Source: Anthoceros angustus
Lineage: Eukaryota; Streptophyta; Anthocerotopsida; Anthocerotales; Anthocerotaceae
Length of the DNA: 64,000 bases
Direction: 5' to 3'
Assembly (NCBI GenBank): GCA_010909165.1
Contig: MU008169.1
Location: 2,108,001-2,172,000, forward strand
A program made the translations under genes and the position numbers. The notes beneath the pieces were generated by a model that worked only from the letters and a program-made list of their open reading frames with translations, did not search any database and had not been told where the DNA came from. Each line of letters opens with the position of its first letter. The first letter of the stretch is position 1. Shown here one piece after another: positions 1-12,245 of this stretch.

Positions 1-772
1 GGTTTCGATGGCCAACCTTTTGAATACGACAATGTTTCACAATGTTTCTGAGAAGTAAGAAAATAAAGATAATTGATGATCCGCCTTCAAGAATGAATGC
101 GTGTCGGATGTTGTCGAACACAAGCGAAGAGAGCATATGCCCGCCACTCGAGCCCTTGTGAGAGCCAGTATGTGAAGAAAGAGAGTTGGTCGCCCTAATG
201 AGGATTTTGACCAAATGGTCGACTCGATTTTAGTGAGGCTATGAAGAAGGACACATCTATACCCTGGCCCCACTGCGGTGTGGTGTAGCTAGGTGTTCGA
301 GACGAACCATAGCCGAGCTTCGCCAAGAGATTTTGAATTTAAGATCTAACTTGCACCATGTGCCGCCATGGGTGGACTAGTAAGGTTGAAAGCAGTGCGG
401 ACAAGGAGAAATGTAAGCCAAGAGTTCGGTCAAGAAGCGTTGAGGAGGCATGACCATCCTTTAAGACCTTGCCCGATTCTCGCCTGGGCCTAGAGCGCAA
501 CTCTAAGTGTGGCTTGTCTCGCATGGAGGCGGGTCGACAGGTGTGCCCGCATCGTGGATTTCTCGGGATGTTGGGGTTTGAAAAGAACATTGATGTGAGT
601 GTCGGTGGCAAGTGTGCACAGCAACTGAACGAAAGTGTTTGCACTGCACAAGTATCGGCGCAATCCTCTCCAAACCCGGTGCACTCTGACTCTTTGAGTA
701 TAAGTGCGCCAACGTCCTGCACTCCCGCTCTTTGGAGCATGAGTCGCAGTCATCCGTGTCTTCTTTGCGCAG
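1..772 (+). repeat. Truncated unit of the 4.8-kb tandem array
   Basis: This matches the part of the array unit that lies about 240 to 1030 bases after the unit anchor (compare 1011-1810). Near 763-773 the sequence stops following the unit and jumps to the anchor of the next unit, so roughly 3.8 kb of unit sequence is absent. The start is cut by the window edge. The joint lies after TCTTCTTTG and is followed by a few bases not seen at other unit ends. No gene is recognised. The same sub-segment is separately duplicated at 60747-62935, so it seems prone to rearrangement. Confidence 0.85.
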
Positions 773-2226
773 TTTAAAGTATGGAATATTGGTTTGAAAA
801 TCATTTGTTGGTTGACGTTATGTTCATACATTAACACATTTAAAACCTTTTCGGCCTTACTCTATGTGCCCGACCCTACCTACGACTTGCAGCTAGACCT
901 TTTTATTGGTGCGCCAAATGTCCGGCTAATCCGAGTTTGATGCGTGTATAGATGCATGCGCCTTGGTTTCTAGAGCTACATTTTCCAAAATTTGACATGT
1001 GTAATGGTGGTTTCGATGGCCAACCTTTTGAATACGACAATGTTTCACAATGTTTCTGAAGTAAGAAAATAAAGATAATTGATGATCTGGCCTTCAGTAA
1101 TGAATGCGTGTCGGATGTTGTCGAACACAAGCAGAAGAGAGCATATGCCCGGCCACTACGAGCCCTTGTGAGAGCCAGCGAGTATGTGAAGAAAGAGAGT
1201 TGGTCGCCCTAGCTGAGGATTTTGACCAAATGGCTGACTCAGTATTTTAGTGAGGCTATGAAGAAGGACCTGTCTATACCCACTGTGACGCCCACTGCAG
1301 CTGTGGTGTAGCTAGGTGTTCAGAGACGAACCATAGCCGAGCTTCGCCAAGAGATTTTGAATTTAAGATCTAACTTGCACCATGTGCCAGCCGTGGGTGG
1401 ACTAGTAAGGTTGAAAGCGGTACGGACAAGGAGAAATGTAAGCCCCGAAGAGTTCGGTCAAGAAGCGTTGAGGAGGCATGACCATCCTTTAAGACCTTGC
1501 CCGATTCTCGCCCGCGGGGCCTAGAGCAGCAACTCTAAGTGTGGCTTGTCTCTGGCATGGAGGGGGCAGGTCAGACAGGGTGTGCCTGGCATCAGGGATT
1601 TCTCAGGATGTTGGGGTTTGAAAAGAACATTGATGTGAGTGTCGGTGCGCGGTGGCAAGTGTGCACAGGCAACTGGAACGAAAGTGTTTGCTCGCACAAG
1701 TATCGGCGCAATCCTCTCCAAACCCGGCACTCTGACTCTTTGAGTATAAGTCGCCAACGTCCTGCACTCCGCTCTTTGAGCATGAGTGCGCCATCGTCCG
1801 GCGTATCTTCTTTTGTATCCGCTGGCAAGTGTATGGGTCTAGTTCTCTTAATCCACTTTAATTGGCAAAATTTGACGTGTTTCTTCAAGCCAAAAAGGGG
1901 TTTTGAGACAAACCCCTTTCCGGAGAGACACAAAGCAAAGTGCTCATGTCACAAAGCAATACGGTAGAACGTACTCCAAAGCATGCACCAGTCACGAATA
2001 ACAAGTCCCATGTGATAATCCGGCTGGTCCGCCATATGCTTGTCCACGCAAGGCGATGCGGCATTGTTTTAGGGTTGCTCCCATACCTGTGTCCCGTACG
2101 CCTTGGCTGTGAAATCTGGTGAGGAGTCGGACTAGCACAAGGAGCATTTAAGTTCCAGGACCCCAAGCTTCCACAAGGCTGTTCACACTGGTACGTTGAT
2201 CGATTACAAGTTCAAAGGTAGGGGAT

Positions 2227-3180
2227 GGTGTGGCGCGACTTTCGCTGATGGCCAGCCGGGCGCGCACAATCCCGTGTCGTTGTAGTAAGGAGTCCGCTCC
2301 CAAGAGAATGACTGGCTCCGTTTGCCTCGTTTCAATCGTTCCTCACCTTACTTAGTGTCCCTTCAGTCTCAACACGCCTATTTATCGTTTCACGCCTAAC
2401 TACCCGCAACGTTCACCGACAGGCCCGGTGCGGCCAAACATTTAAGGACCCGTTCGCGTCCGTGTCGTTCAAGTTCGTCACTCATCCATCTAGTTCGTTC
2501 CTCTCACCCTGCTAACTACACTCATCGTCCTTGGGGACAAACGGGGGTGGCTACGCGGTCCGGACCTCCTCCATCGCTCTGCGGCCTCTCCGTCCGGCTC
2601 AGACGCCTTCCGAGTTCCTCCGCCTTCTACCTCCTGCGGCCTCGGCCCAACGCCTGGATGAGCAAGGGTCCTAGTCGCTATTCCTGCACACACCACCACA
2701 CGTTAGGGTCCGTCACCAAGACCTTGATCAGTCTCCCGAGGTCCGCCTCCTCGCTGCTGTGACTCAGGACTCGCGTTTAACAAGAAGGCACCCAAGGGCA
2801 CCGGACGGCATCAACACCAAGAGAAAGATATTTTACCTGAAAATTTCTCTTATACTACGCCAAGGTCGGCGCCTTTATTACACCTCTATTCGAGTTGAGG
2901 CTCGGTCGCCCTAATCGGCCGCCTACTATTCTCCCTATTCCTCCTATCTCCGCCTGGTGGTGGGGTGGGATGGCCCCCGATTCCGCCTGGTGGCGCAAGA
3001 CCTCCAGCCTCCCAAGGCCGAGCCTCGACGATCGCGCGACCCAATCGGATGATCCGCGAGGCGGGACCCTACCTCTCCCGAGGTCCGCCTTCTACCTCCT
3101 GCGGCCTCGCCGGGCTTATCACGGGCTCACCACTAAGTCCTCCTCCTCCTCTCTTATCTCTCTGGCGGGCCCTGCAATGG
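2227..3180. other. Left part of the GC-rich block, nothing recognised
   Basis: Mixed-composition sequence without strong repetition. The segment GCCAAACATTTAAGGACCCG occurs near 2432 and its near-copy near 3728, so the block is repetitive at a larger scale. Short open frames exist on both strands, but none has a recognisable domain. It could be the edge of an LTR element; no primer-binding site or terminal repeat was seen. Confidence 0.5.
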
Positions 3181-3189
3181 GCCCTCCAA

Positions 3190-3530
3190 GAGATGGGTCC
3201 GTCAGGATCGGTGGCTCTCCCCACTCCCGAGTCTGGACCTCGGGACCCGTCTCGACTCGAGTCCGGACCTCTAGGTCCGCCTTCCTCCTCGCTCCTCCGG
3301 GTCCGGCCTCAGGTCCGCCTGAGTTCGGACCTCGGGACCCGTCTCGACTCGGTCCGGACTTGCCTCCGGGTCCGGCCTCGGCCCAACCCTTCCCATGGAG
3401 TCCGGACCTCAGGGTCCGGTCTCGTCACTAGAGTCTGGACCTCTAAGTCCAGTCCTCCTTCAGGGGGCCGGACTTCGGAGTCCGGCCTTTCTTCAAGAGT
3501 CCGGACAAAGTCCGGACTCATGGACTCTTG
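3190..3530. repeat. Cluster of GTCCGGAC-type palindromic repeats
   Basis: Variants of GAGTCCGGACCTC, GGACCCGTCTCGACTCG and GGTCCGCCT recur many times over about 340 bp, giving both direct and inverted short repeats. The same words reappear near 3740-3775. The cluster could form hairpins. Open frames on either strand here are probably by-products of the repetition. Confidence 0.7.
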
Positions 3531-3840
3531 GTTTGGCCTCCTCGCCGGGCTTATCACGGGCTCACCCACTGAGCCTTCCCGTGGTTCCCGGGTTCCCGGT
3601 TGCGCCCCTTCCACGGCCTCCCCAAGGCCCTCCCCCCTTCCTTCCGTGCGGAGATGTAGAGTGCTTACCTCCCGGTGACCCTTCCTCCCTCGCTCCTCCT
3701 CCTCGCTCCTCCTCCCCGCTGCATTATCGCCAAACATTTAAGGACCCGTCTCGACTCGGTCCGGACTTGCCTCCGGTCCTTCCTCCCTCGCCTCCTTCCG
3801 ACCCTTCCGAAGTCCGCCGCCTGTGGTGGCGCAAGACCTC

Positions 3841-4445
3841 CAGGCCTTGAGGAGCTCTGGTAGTAGGCAAAGTCGAATCGACTTGTTGAATTGCCTCCTC
3901 CACATGGGCCCGAGCACCCGTATTCCCTCCGAGGTGCTCGGTGGGGCTGCTGCCAATGGCCTCCCGCCGCCTCCTCGCTGCTGCTTACTAACCGCAGGCG
4001 GACTCCTCGATGCCACCAAAGCGGCCTCCGACACCTCCTGCGCCCTTCCACGGCCGCCGCCGACGCTCTCCTCCTCCTTCCTCCCGCTTTCGGCCATGGA
4101 GCCGAGCTCACCCTCCTTCCTCCATCTGCTCACGGAGGAGCACCATCGCCTCCTTCCTCCAGGCCTTGAGCTCTGCGTGGTAGTAGGCAAAGTCGGAATC
4201 GACTTGTTGAATTACTCCTCCACATGGGCCGGGCACGGTATTCCCTCATGAGGTGCTCGGCGGTGGGGCATGTTTTCTTGGCCCGTCTCCGTTGCCGGGC
4301 TTACCAGCGGAGGCGGACTCCTCGATGCCACCAAAGCGGCCTCCGACACCTCCTGCGGCCTTGGCTGCTGCTCGGCGTTCTCCTCCTCCTCCCCGTCGTT
4401 CCGGCTCACTTGATTTCGCCATGGTGAGCTCACCCTCCTTCCTCC
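3841..4445. repeat. About 320-bp tandem duplication in the GC-rich block
   Basis: Copy one (3841-4161) and copy two (4162-4445) share GTAGTAGGCAAAGTCG, GACTTGTTGAATT, CTCCTCGATGCCACCAAAGC and CCATGG...GAGCTCACCCTCCTTCC in the same order. The copies differ by several short indels. Confidence 0.8.
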
Positions 4446-4834
4446 TCGCCGGGCTTATCACGGCTCGGCCGCTTCTCCTCCAGCTTTCTTCCTCCGCTCA
4501 TCCTTTCCTGAGGTCCGCCACTTCCTTCTCCAGCGGGCGGTATCCCCGTCCGACTCGGCTTCCTCCACCTCCTGCTGCGGCCTCGCGGCGTCGAACTCCA
4601 TGGACCGCTTATTCTCCTCCGTCTTCAAGATGGAGGCGCTCTATCTCCGTCAAGTCTTGGATTCTCGTTGAGAACCCCTGCTTGCTCCGTCGTCTTGGAG
4701 TTGCGCTCAAGGTATCCTTGCATCCTCCGGCTCCTGCGCCCTTCTACCTCCCCGCACTGCACTGAGGTCCCCTATTTCCCGGTGCCGACCTCCAGCCTCC
4801 TCCTCACGGCTTCCTCCTCGCTCCTCCTCACGGC

Positions 4835-7800
4835 TCACCCACTGCTCGCCTTCAGTTGGCTGCGGCCCCACTGCCTCCTCCACCGGTTCCGATCACGCCG
4901 ATAGTGATCCCGGCCGACCTTTGCCTCCTCGGGCTTATCACGGCTCACCCACCGAGCCTCACCTTCTTTGAGTTCGGACCTCGCGCTCCGCCTCCCCGCC
5001 GCCTCCTCCGCCTCCGCCTCCGCCTCCCCTTCGTGCGAGATCTTGACCCGTGCTTGGGCCTCCTGGGCCGCCTCCATCTGCTCTGGAGGAGCACCATGCG
5101 CCTCCTCCTTCCGACCGCTGGACCTCCGCCTCCGCCTCCTTCCTCGATGCGGCCGAGGGCTTCCGCCTTCTTCCTTGCCTCCTAGGCCGCCTCCATCTGC
5201 TCTGGAGGAGCACCATGCGCCCTTGTTGCCTCCACCTCCCGGGTCTTCTCGGCCGTCCGAGTCCCAGAGCATACCGTCCATGACTAGAAGTGACCCGCCG
5301 TGTCTCTTCCACGGCCATCGTGAGGCCCCAAGAAGTCCGTCGTGGGGCGGCATCTCTCGGTCCGCCAAGGACCTCCATACCGCAGCCGAGTGAGTCCGGA
5401 CCCTCTCCTAATCAGACCCTTAGGTCCCCGAGGTCCGAGCCTCACCTTCTTGGCCCTCTTGGCCGCCAATTCCTTGTCCCCTCTTTCTCCACAGGGCTCG
5501 GAGGTGAGGGGTTCGAGCCGACCTTTGCCTCTCCCGGTCGGAGGCAGGACCCGGCTCGGTGGGGCTGCCGCCAATGGCCTCCCGCTCCTTGGGCGGCGGC
5601 CCCTTCCGCCTCCGCCTGGGCCGCCTCCTGGGCCGCCTCCATCTGCTCACGGAGGAGCACCATGCGCCTCCCCGCCGCCTCCTCTCTTATCTCTGGCGGG
5701 TGGCACCGTCTTCCGCCTCTTGGTCCCCGACGAGTCCGGACCTCGGGACCCGTCTCCGTTGCCGGGCGGGCGGACTCCTCGATGCGGCCGAGGGCTTCCG
5801 CCTCCGCCTGGGCCGCCTCCTCCTGCTGCGCCTCCTTCCTCCACCTCCTGCAGTGCACCACAGGTCCCCTATTTCCGGTCTTGACCTCCAGCCTCCTCCT
5901 CACGGCTCGGCCGTGCTTGGGCCTCCTGCTGCGGCCTTGGCTGCTCGGCCTTGAGTTGGCTGCCGTCTCCCTCCACGGTTCGATCACGTCGATAGTGATC
6001 CCGGTCGACCTTTGCCTCCTCGGCTTCCTCCACCTCCTGCGCCTCCTTGTTGCCTCCACCTCCCGGGTGCGATGTTGGGCGGTAGGGCCGCCTCGGCCAG
6101 TCGCGAGCCCTCTCCGCCTCCTGCGCCTCCCCTTCGTGCGGAGATCTTCGGCCGTGCTTGGGCCTCCTGCTGCGCCTCCTTGTTGCCTCCACCTCGGTCA
6201 GGACCTCGGTCCGGCCTTCTTCAAGTCGGACCTCGCGCTCCGCCTCCGGTTCCCTTCCTCGATGCGGCCGAGGGCTTCCGCCTTCTTCCTTGCCTCTGGG
6301 CCTCCATCTGCTCACGGAGGAGCACCATGCGCCTCCTTGTTGCCTCCACCTCGGGGTCTTCTCGGCCGTCCGAGTCCCAGAGCATACCGTCCATGACGGT
6401 GGCAGGACCCGTGTCTCTTCCACAGGGCCAGGTGAGGCCCCAAGAAGTCCGTCGTGGGGCGGGCATCTCGGTCAGGACCTCCATACCGCAGTCCGGAGTG
6501 AGTCGGTGGGCTCTCAGACCTAATCAGGACCCTTAGGTCACAGTGAGTCGGAGCCTCACCTTCTTTGGCCCTCTTGGCGCCAATTCCTTGTCCCCTCTTT
6601 CTCCACAGGGCTCGGAGGTGAGGGGTTCGAGCCGACCTTTGCCTCTCCCGGTCGGAGGCAGGACCCGGCTCGGTGGGGCTGCCGCCAATGGCCTCCCGCT
6701 CCTTGGGCGGCGGCCCCTTCCGCCTTGACCGCCTCCGCCTTGCCTCCTCCTCACGGCTCGGCCGCCGCCTTCTTGCCACTCCGTTGGCGGGTGGCACCGT
6801 CTTCCGCCTCCTTCCTCGATGCGGCCGAGGGCTTCCGCCTCCTCACGGCTCGGCCGTCGTTGCCGGGCGGGCCTCCGCCTCTGCTGCGCCTCCTTCCTCG
6901 ATGCGGCCGAGGGCTTCCGCCTCCGCCTGGGCCGCCTCCTCCTGCCGCCTTCTACCTCCTGCGTGCACCAGGTCCCCTATTTCCGGTCTTGACCTCCGGC
7001 TCCTCCTCACGGCTCGGCCAGTCGCGAGCCCTCTCCGCCTCCTGCGGCCTTGAGTTGGCAGCTACCCGGCGTCTCCCTCCACGGTTCGATCACGTCGATA
7101 GTGATCCCGGCCGAGGGCTTCCGCCTTCTACCTCCTGCGCCTCGGCCAGTCGCGAGCCCTCTCCGCCTCCTTGGGCGGCCGCCTCGGCCGGTCGCGAGCC
7201 CTCTCCGCCTCTGCTGCGCCTCCCCTTCGTGCGAGATCTTGACCCGTGCTTGGGCCTCCTGCTGCGCCTCCTTGTTGCCTCCACCTCCTAGGAGTCCTCT
7301 CGCAGGCTCTTAGAGCGAACCTCCTTGTTGGCCGCCAATGGCCTCCGCCTCCCGTTTCCCTTCCTCGATGCGGCCGAGGACTTCCGCCTTCTTCCTTGCC
7401 TCCTGGGCCGCCTCCATCTGCTCTGGAGGAGCACCATGCGCCTCCTTGTTGCCTCCACCTCCTGGGTTTTCTCGGCCGTCCTGTAGAGTCCCCAGAGCAT
7501 ACCGTCCATGACGGTGGCAGGACCGTGTCTCTTCCACAGGCGCCAGTGAGGCCCCAAGAAGTCCGTCGTGGGGCGGGCATCTCGGTCCGCCAAGGACCTC
7601 CACCGGATCGGGTGAGTCGGTGGGCTCTCGGACCTAATCGGGACCCTTAGGTCCTGAGTCTTGAGTCAGGAGCCTCACCTTCTTTGGCCCTCTTGGCCAA
7701 TTCCTTGTCCCCTCTTTCTCCACAGGGCTCGGAGGGGTGAGGGGTTCGAGCCGACCTTTGCCTCTCCCGGTCGGAGGCAGGACCCGGCTCGGTGGGGCTG

Positions 7801-9361
7801 CTGGCCTCCCGCTCCTTGGGCGGCGTCCCTTTCGCCTTGCCTCCTCGGCTTCTTGCCACTCCGTTGGCGGGGGCAAGAACGCAGGCGCCGTCACAGGTCT
7901 GCGTTGGCGGGTGGCACCGTCTTCCGCCTCCGCCTTGCCTCCTCGGCCAGTCGCGAGCCCTCTCCGCCTCCTCCGCCTTCTTGGGCTGTGCAGCCGGGCT
8001 GGGCCGCCTCCTCCGCCTGGGCCGCCTCCTCCGCCTTGCCTCCTCGGTGGGGCACCGGGAGGAGGAGCGGGGATGTCCTCCACACTTCCCTCGGTGGCGA
8101 GGTCCGCTCAGACGTATGGAGTCAGGATTCCCTCGATCGTCTTCCTCCGGACCCTCTTGCTCGGGCGGGCGGGCCTCCTCCTGCGCCCTTCCTTTTGCCT
8201 CGGTGCTCACGGAGGAGCACCATCGCCTCCTCGGCTTCTTGCCACTCCGTTGGCGGGTGGCACCGTCTTCCGCCTCCGCCTCCGCCTTCTTCCTTCCTCG
8301 ATGCGGCCGAGGGCTTCCGCCTTCTTCCTTGCCTCCTAGGCCGCCTCCATCTGCTCACGGAGGAGCACCATCGCCTCCTTGTTGCCTCCACCTCGGGTCT
8401 TCTCGGCCGTCCGAGTCCCAGAGCATACCGTCCATGGTGGCAGGACCGTGTCTCTTCCAGGCGCCAGTGAGGCCCCAAGTCCGTCGTGGGGCGGGCATCT
8501 CTCGGTCCGCCAAGGACCTCCATACCGCAGTCCGGAGTGAGTCGGTGGGCTCTCGGACCTAATCAGGACCCTTAGGTCACAGTCTTGGTCAGGAGCCTCA
8601 CCTTCTTTGGCCCTCTTGGCCGCCAATTCCTTGTCCCCTCTTTCTCACAGGGCTCGGAGGGGTGAGGGGTTCGAGGACCCTTTTGCCTCTCCCGGTCGGA
8701 GGCAGGACCCGGCTCGGTGGGGCTGCTGGCCTCCCGCTCCTTGGGCGTCCCTTCCGCCTTCTTCCTGCCTCCTCGGCTTCTTGCCACTCCGTTGGCGAGG
8801 CAAGAACGCGCCGTCACAGGTCTTTGCGTTGGCGGGTGGCACCGTCTTCCGCCTCCGCCTTGCCTCCTAGGCCGCCTCCTCACGGCTCGGCCGTGCTTGG
8901 GCCTCCTGCTGCGGCCTTTGCCTCCTAGGCCGCCTCCTCCACCTCCTAGGCCGCCTCCTCACGGCTCGGTGGGGCACCGGGAGGAGGCGGGGATGTCCTC
9001 CACACTTCCCTCGGTGGCGAGGTCCGCTCAGACGTATAGTGCAGGATTCCCTCGATCGTCTTCCTCCGGACTCTCTTGCTCCGGACGGACGGGCCTCCGC
9101 CTCCTGCGCCCTTCCTTCTGCCTCCGGTAGGCGGCCCCTTCCGCCTTCTTGGGTCCCATCTTCCCGCTCCTTGGGAGGTTCGCGTGCCCACACATGAATT
9201 AAGAACGGCGATAACGCCGACGGAGGAGGCTTCTCACACCTCGACTTGTGAGCTTCACGATTGATCTGGCGAAGATGATCCTTCCCGATCGCCCTCCTTC
9301 CTCTGCGGCGCATGCGGGAACACCGGTGATTGTCACCAAGGTGATCTACCTTGGTGAGCAT
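4835..9361 (-). pseudogene. Glu/Ala/Arg-rich coiled-coil coding potential on the minus strand
   Basis: Read on the minus strand, each 1.1-kb unit gives helical, charged stretches such as MVLLREQMEAAQEA and KKAEALGRIEE, and a more mixed piece resembling KRHGPATVMDGMLWDSDGRE. These appear in several shifted frames because every unit contains indels. The composition suggests a repetitive coiled-coil protein, possibly the Gag-side region of an LTR retrotransposon, but no zinc knuckle, polymerase or transposase motif is present to confirm that. Alternating frames and GC-rich low complexity also make accidental open frames likely, so this is only a coding-potential note. Confidence 0.25.
5271..9000. 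repeat. Tandem array of about four 0.93-1.1-kb GC-rich units
   Basis: The anchor ATACCGTCCATG occurs at 5271, 6384, 7499 and 8425, giving periods of 1113, 1115 and 926 bp. A second anchor, GGCTCGGAGG near 5496, 6609, 7728 and 8652, keeps the same order. Inside each unit, short words such as CTGCTCACGGAGGAGCACCAT, TTCCTCGATGCGGCCGAGG and GCCTCCGCCT recur, so there is higher-order and lower-order repetition. A partial fifth copy is hinted at by the CCTCTCGCAGGCTCTTAG word at 7296 and again near 9577. Confidence 0.85.
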
Positions 9362-10390
9362 GTTCGATGGACAATGATCACGGCCCTTTTGCTCTCACCC
9401 TCTGTCCGGCGGTCAGGCATCAACCAGCCGTTGGTTGTTCGTTGCGTTCACAAGATTGCGGCCTTTGCCGCCTCTATCTTCCTCTTGCCTTGAGGGCTTC
9501 CGCCTCCTGCGCCCTTCCTTTTGCCTCCTGGGCGGTTGTACACCGCCTCGGGACCTCCACGGTCCACCTCCTAGGGTCCTCTCGCAGGCTCTTAGGCGAA
9601 CCTCCTTGTTGGCGCTGCCAACATCTTCCGGGCGTACTCCCGGACTAGGCGGCCAGTCGCGAGCCCTCTCCGCCAAGGACCTCCACGGCCCACCTCCTAG
9701 GCCGCCTCCTTGCCTCCTCCGCCTCCTCCGCCTCCTCACGGCCCGAAGTCCGGGTAGCGCTTGGTGACGATGTTGCGCTCCACCAAGCACCATGGCTCCC
9801 AAACCTCCGTCGCCTTCTTGGGTCCCATCTTCCCGCCCTTCGCCCATTGGAGTGTGAGGCTCATAATCGTCCGTTCCTTGGCCGGCGTCGGTTGCTTCCT
9901 CGCGAAGTCGGCGGCAAGGGTGCCAGCGATCAAAAGACAACGCCCGAGGGCCGGGTGTCGGCCAGTCACGGTCGGCTGAAGTTGCTTGGAAGAATGACCT
10001 CGCCTTGCCTCTCGCCGTGGAAATGGCAAAGCGGAGTCCCGCATTGTCCGTGGCAGGGCTGCATGGCTTACTCCCGCCTCCTCCTGCGCCCTTCCGCCTC
10101 CGCCTCCTTCCTCTCTGCGGCGCATGCGGGCGTGAATACCTACCTATAATGGCCGCGCTGGCAACCCTACGGTCTGGCCTGCCGTCTTCCACTCAGTACC
10201 ATCCACGTGGCACCGCTCTGCTTAGCTCACGCCCCAACTTCTAAGTTACCTTACTGGGCGTACTTATCCCATCTCCGACCGGAGTGGGGTCGGACTTATC
10301 CGATACTCCGGTGCGTGGTCAAGTGGCGGGTGGCACCGTCTTCCACTCAAGACCATCCACGTGGCACCGTCTTCCTCCGGACCCTCTTGC
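9001..10390. other. Right part of the GC-rich block, weak minus-strand coding potential
   Basis: Less repetitive than the preceding kilobases. On the minus strand, the word for GKMGPKKA appears near 9825 within a stretch ending in a mixed-composition tail (EVWEPWCLVERNIVTKRY), and its start is echoed near 9155. Near the right edge, GTGGCACCGTCTTCC is repeated at about 10330 and 10360, each copy next to CATCCACGTGGCACC-like words. I cannot assign a family. Confidence 0.3.
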
Positions 10391-10592
10391 CTTGAGGCGT
10401 GCAAGGACATGTTATCAAGGAGGCGGAGTCTTCTCTCCTTCGTGTCCTTCGTCACCGATGGCCACGTGGTCAAGTGGCAGGTGCTACACCACTCCGCCCT
10501 AGCTAGCGTTCTGTTGCTGTAGGCTTTTCTACGACAAGCTTGAGGTTGGTGGATGCGTGAACGTCAACTCTTGTGCGTTTGAGCATGACATC
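10391..10592 (-). repeat. Inverted fragment of the array unit
   Basis: This is the reverse complement of the unit segment seen in forward orientation at about 15384-15570 (from GATGTCATGCTCAAACGC through the CACGTGGCCATCGG region to GCCTCAAGG). It lies between the GC-rich block and resumed forward array sequence, and its outer end matches the left breakpoint of the block. Confidence 0.85.
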
Positions 10593-10730
10593 TGTGGACA
10601 ACGGGCTCTCCTTGCGGTTAGGAGATAAGCTGGGTTTGTTTTTTTTTCGTAGGTATGGAGTGTAAAATAAGGCGGAAAGGGAGGACGAAGCACGGACGGC
10701 ACTCCGGACTGTGCTCCGGACTACTCTCAC
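10593..10730. other. 138-bp non-array filler at the inversion edge
   Basis: This lies between the inverted array piece and forward array sequence, in place of about 90 bp of normal unit. It contains a T run near 10629-10638 and the inverted pair CACTCCGGACTGTGCTCCGGAC. I did not find a second copy elsewhere in the window. Confidence 0.6.
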
Positions 10731-12245
10731 AGAGATATATTGCCACACACATAAATACAAGACAACGGATGAGGAATGTGACGAAAGAGATGAAGAAAAT
10801 TGAATCGAAAATGCTTCGATAGAGAAAATTAAGAATAGAAAAATGCTTGAATAGAGAAAATTAAGAATAGGAAATGCTTTGATAGAGAAAATTAAGAACA
10901 TCACATCTTTTACACTAGGTGGTCTTGCGTTTAAGCTTTTTTGGGCAATTTTCTTAAAAGACGGTTATTTACCGAGATGCTATCATAACATAAAGTTCTA
11001 TGATATGAATGCCGCATCAACTTTTTTTCCACTCTCCAACAATCTTGCGATTCATCTAACTCTTATTCCTCTAAGTCATACATCCGGTCAAGGGAACTAT
11101 GTTGGCATGTTATAACTTTGGCACGTCATACATTTGCTCTTCACATGATACAAATTATAGACACAATGGCTAGTAGTCGAGCAAGTGCACACATTTGATT
11201 GTATTATGTGCATTGACCCGCCACATTTGCATCAACACATTCCTCATTGTCCTCTACGTAGTGTGTGCTTCTTGCAGACCAAATTATGCTTAGGAGTGAG
11301 GCGCTCAGCACATAATAATATATGAGATGGTAGTTGACCAAGTCTCGGACATGTTGTGCATCTCATAGCTTGGGATTCCGTGGGCTTCGCTCGAACTTAT
11401 AATCGATGCTAGTGGGCTTGGAAAGATTGGTGTTATTATCCCATCTCCTAACCCTAAAGAAGATTGAGAATCGTCATGAGCACATGAGCCATATGAGTGG
11501 ATGAAAAGCTCAAGACACCTAGAATGAAGTTTGACAAAGCGAATCAAGTAGCACAACGGAGAAACCATTGAAGGTTATTTAAGGTTGAGCTATTGGCTGA
11601 CGATGTAGTACTTACTCTAGAACAAATCCAAGACTTGCATAGAGAAAATTACTATAGGCTCGCCACCATCGAGATCAATTTTCTTAAAGCATGATTAATA
11701 TATATGTTTTCCACCCAAAACAATAAGATTGTGGATTCTCTTTTAGGAATTTGGTTTTGATTGCATAGCTGGAGTTCCAACCCTATACCACACCCGTCGT
11801 GACCTTTGGCGGATCAAATGCTCCTTCAATACCCGGCCAGCCAATGATCCACCGGATGCTCGGCGTCTGAAGTGATGCATGCACATCCGGTTCAATTCGT
11901 GTTGTTCAACGCATGTTTGTAGGTGTTCTTTTGCTAGGCTGTGAAGATGGGTTACTCATCGGTTGACCGCACAAAAAACATTTTGGAAGACTTGGTTATT
12001 CATTGACTAGCACAAAAAACCACAATGAAACGGAAAAACTATAAATAAATAGCTTGATATAAATACCAAGGATAATAATTTTTATTTTTATTAAAACTTA
12101 AAAGCAGAATGTCAAAATGTCTTTAAGAACAAGAAAAGAAACCGGATATCACCATCTTTTAGTGAACAATCATATTTGATGATGATCGAGAGTTATCATG
12201 AGCTTTTGATACGTTATCGCGATAGATTGCCTTGGAGGCCTATAT

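Larger units (their letters stand above)
2227..10730. other. GC-rich block inserted in array unit 1, probable inverted segment
   Basis: Array sequence breaks off after GGTAGGGGATG near 2226 and resumes in forward orientation near 10731. The block is much richer in G, C and CT tracts than the array. Its right edge contains array sequence in reverse orientation (10391-10592), and the outer end of that piece is exactly the unit position where the left side stopped. This is what an inversion of array plus foreign DNA would leave. No terminal repeats or clear target duplication were found, so no transposon class is assigned. Confidence 0.7.

Noticed and set aside
339-1967. Many 60-140-codon frames on both strands in the array units
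   Set aside because: They shift frame between copies, overlap one another on both strands and show no domain; they are treated as by-products.
2895-9650. Long Pro/Leu/Ser/Ala-rich plus-strand frames (up to 368 codons) in the GC-rich block
   Set aside because: The composition comes from CCT/GCC-rich low-complexity repeats; the open frames change with every indel and have no recognisable motif.
2227-10730. The GC-rich block as a second complete LTR retrotransposon or DNA transposon
   Set aside because: No terminal repeats, primer-binding site, target duplication or polymerase/transposase motif was found.
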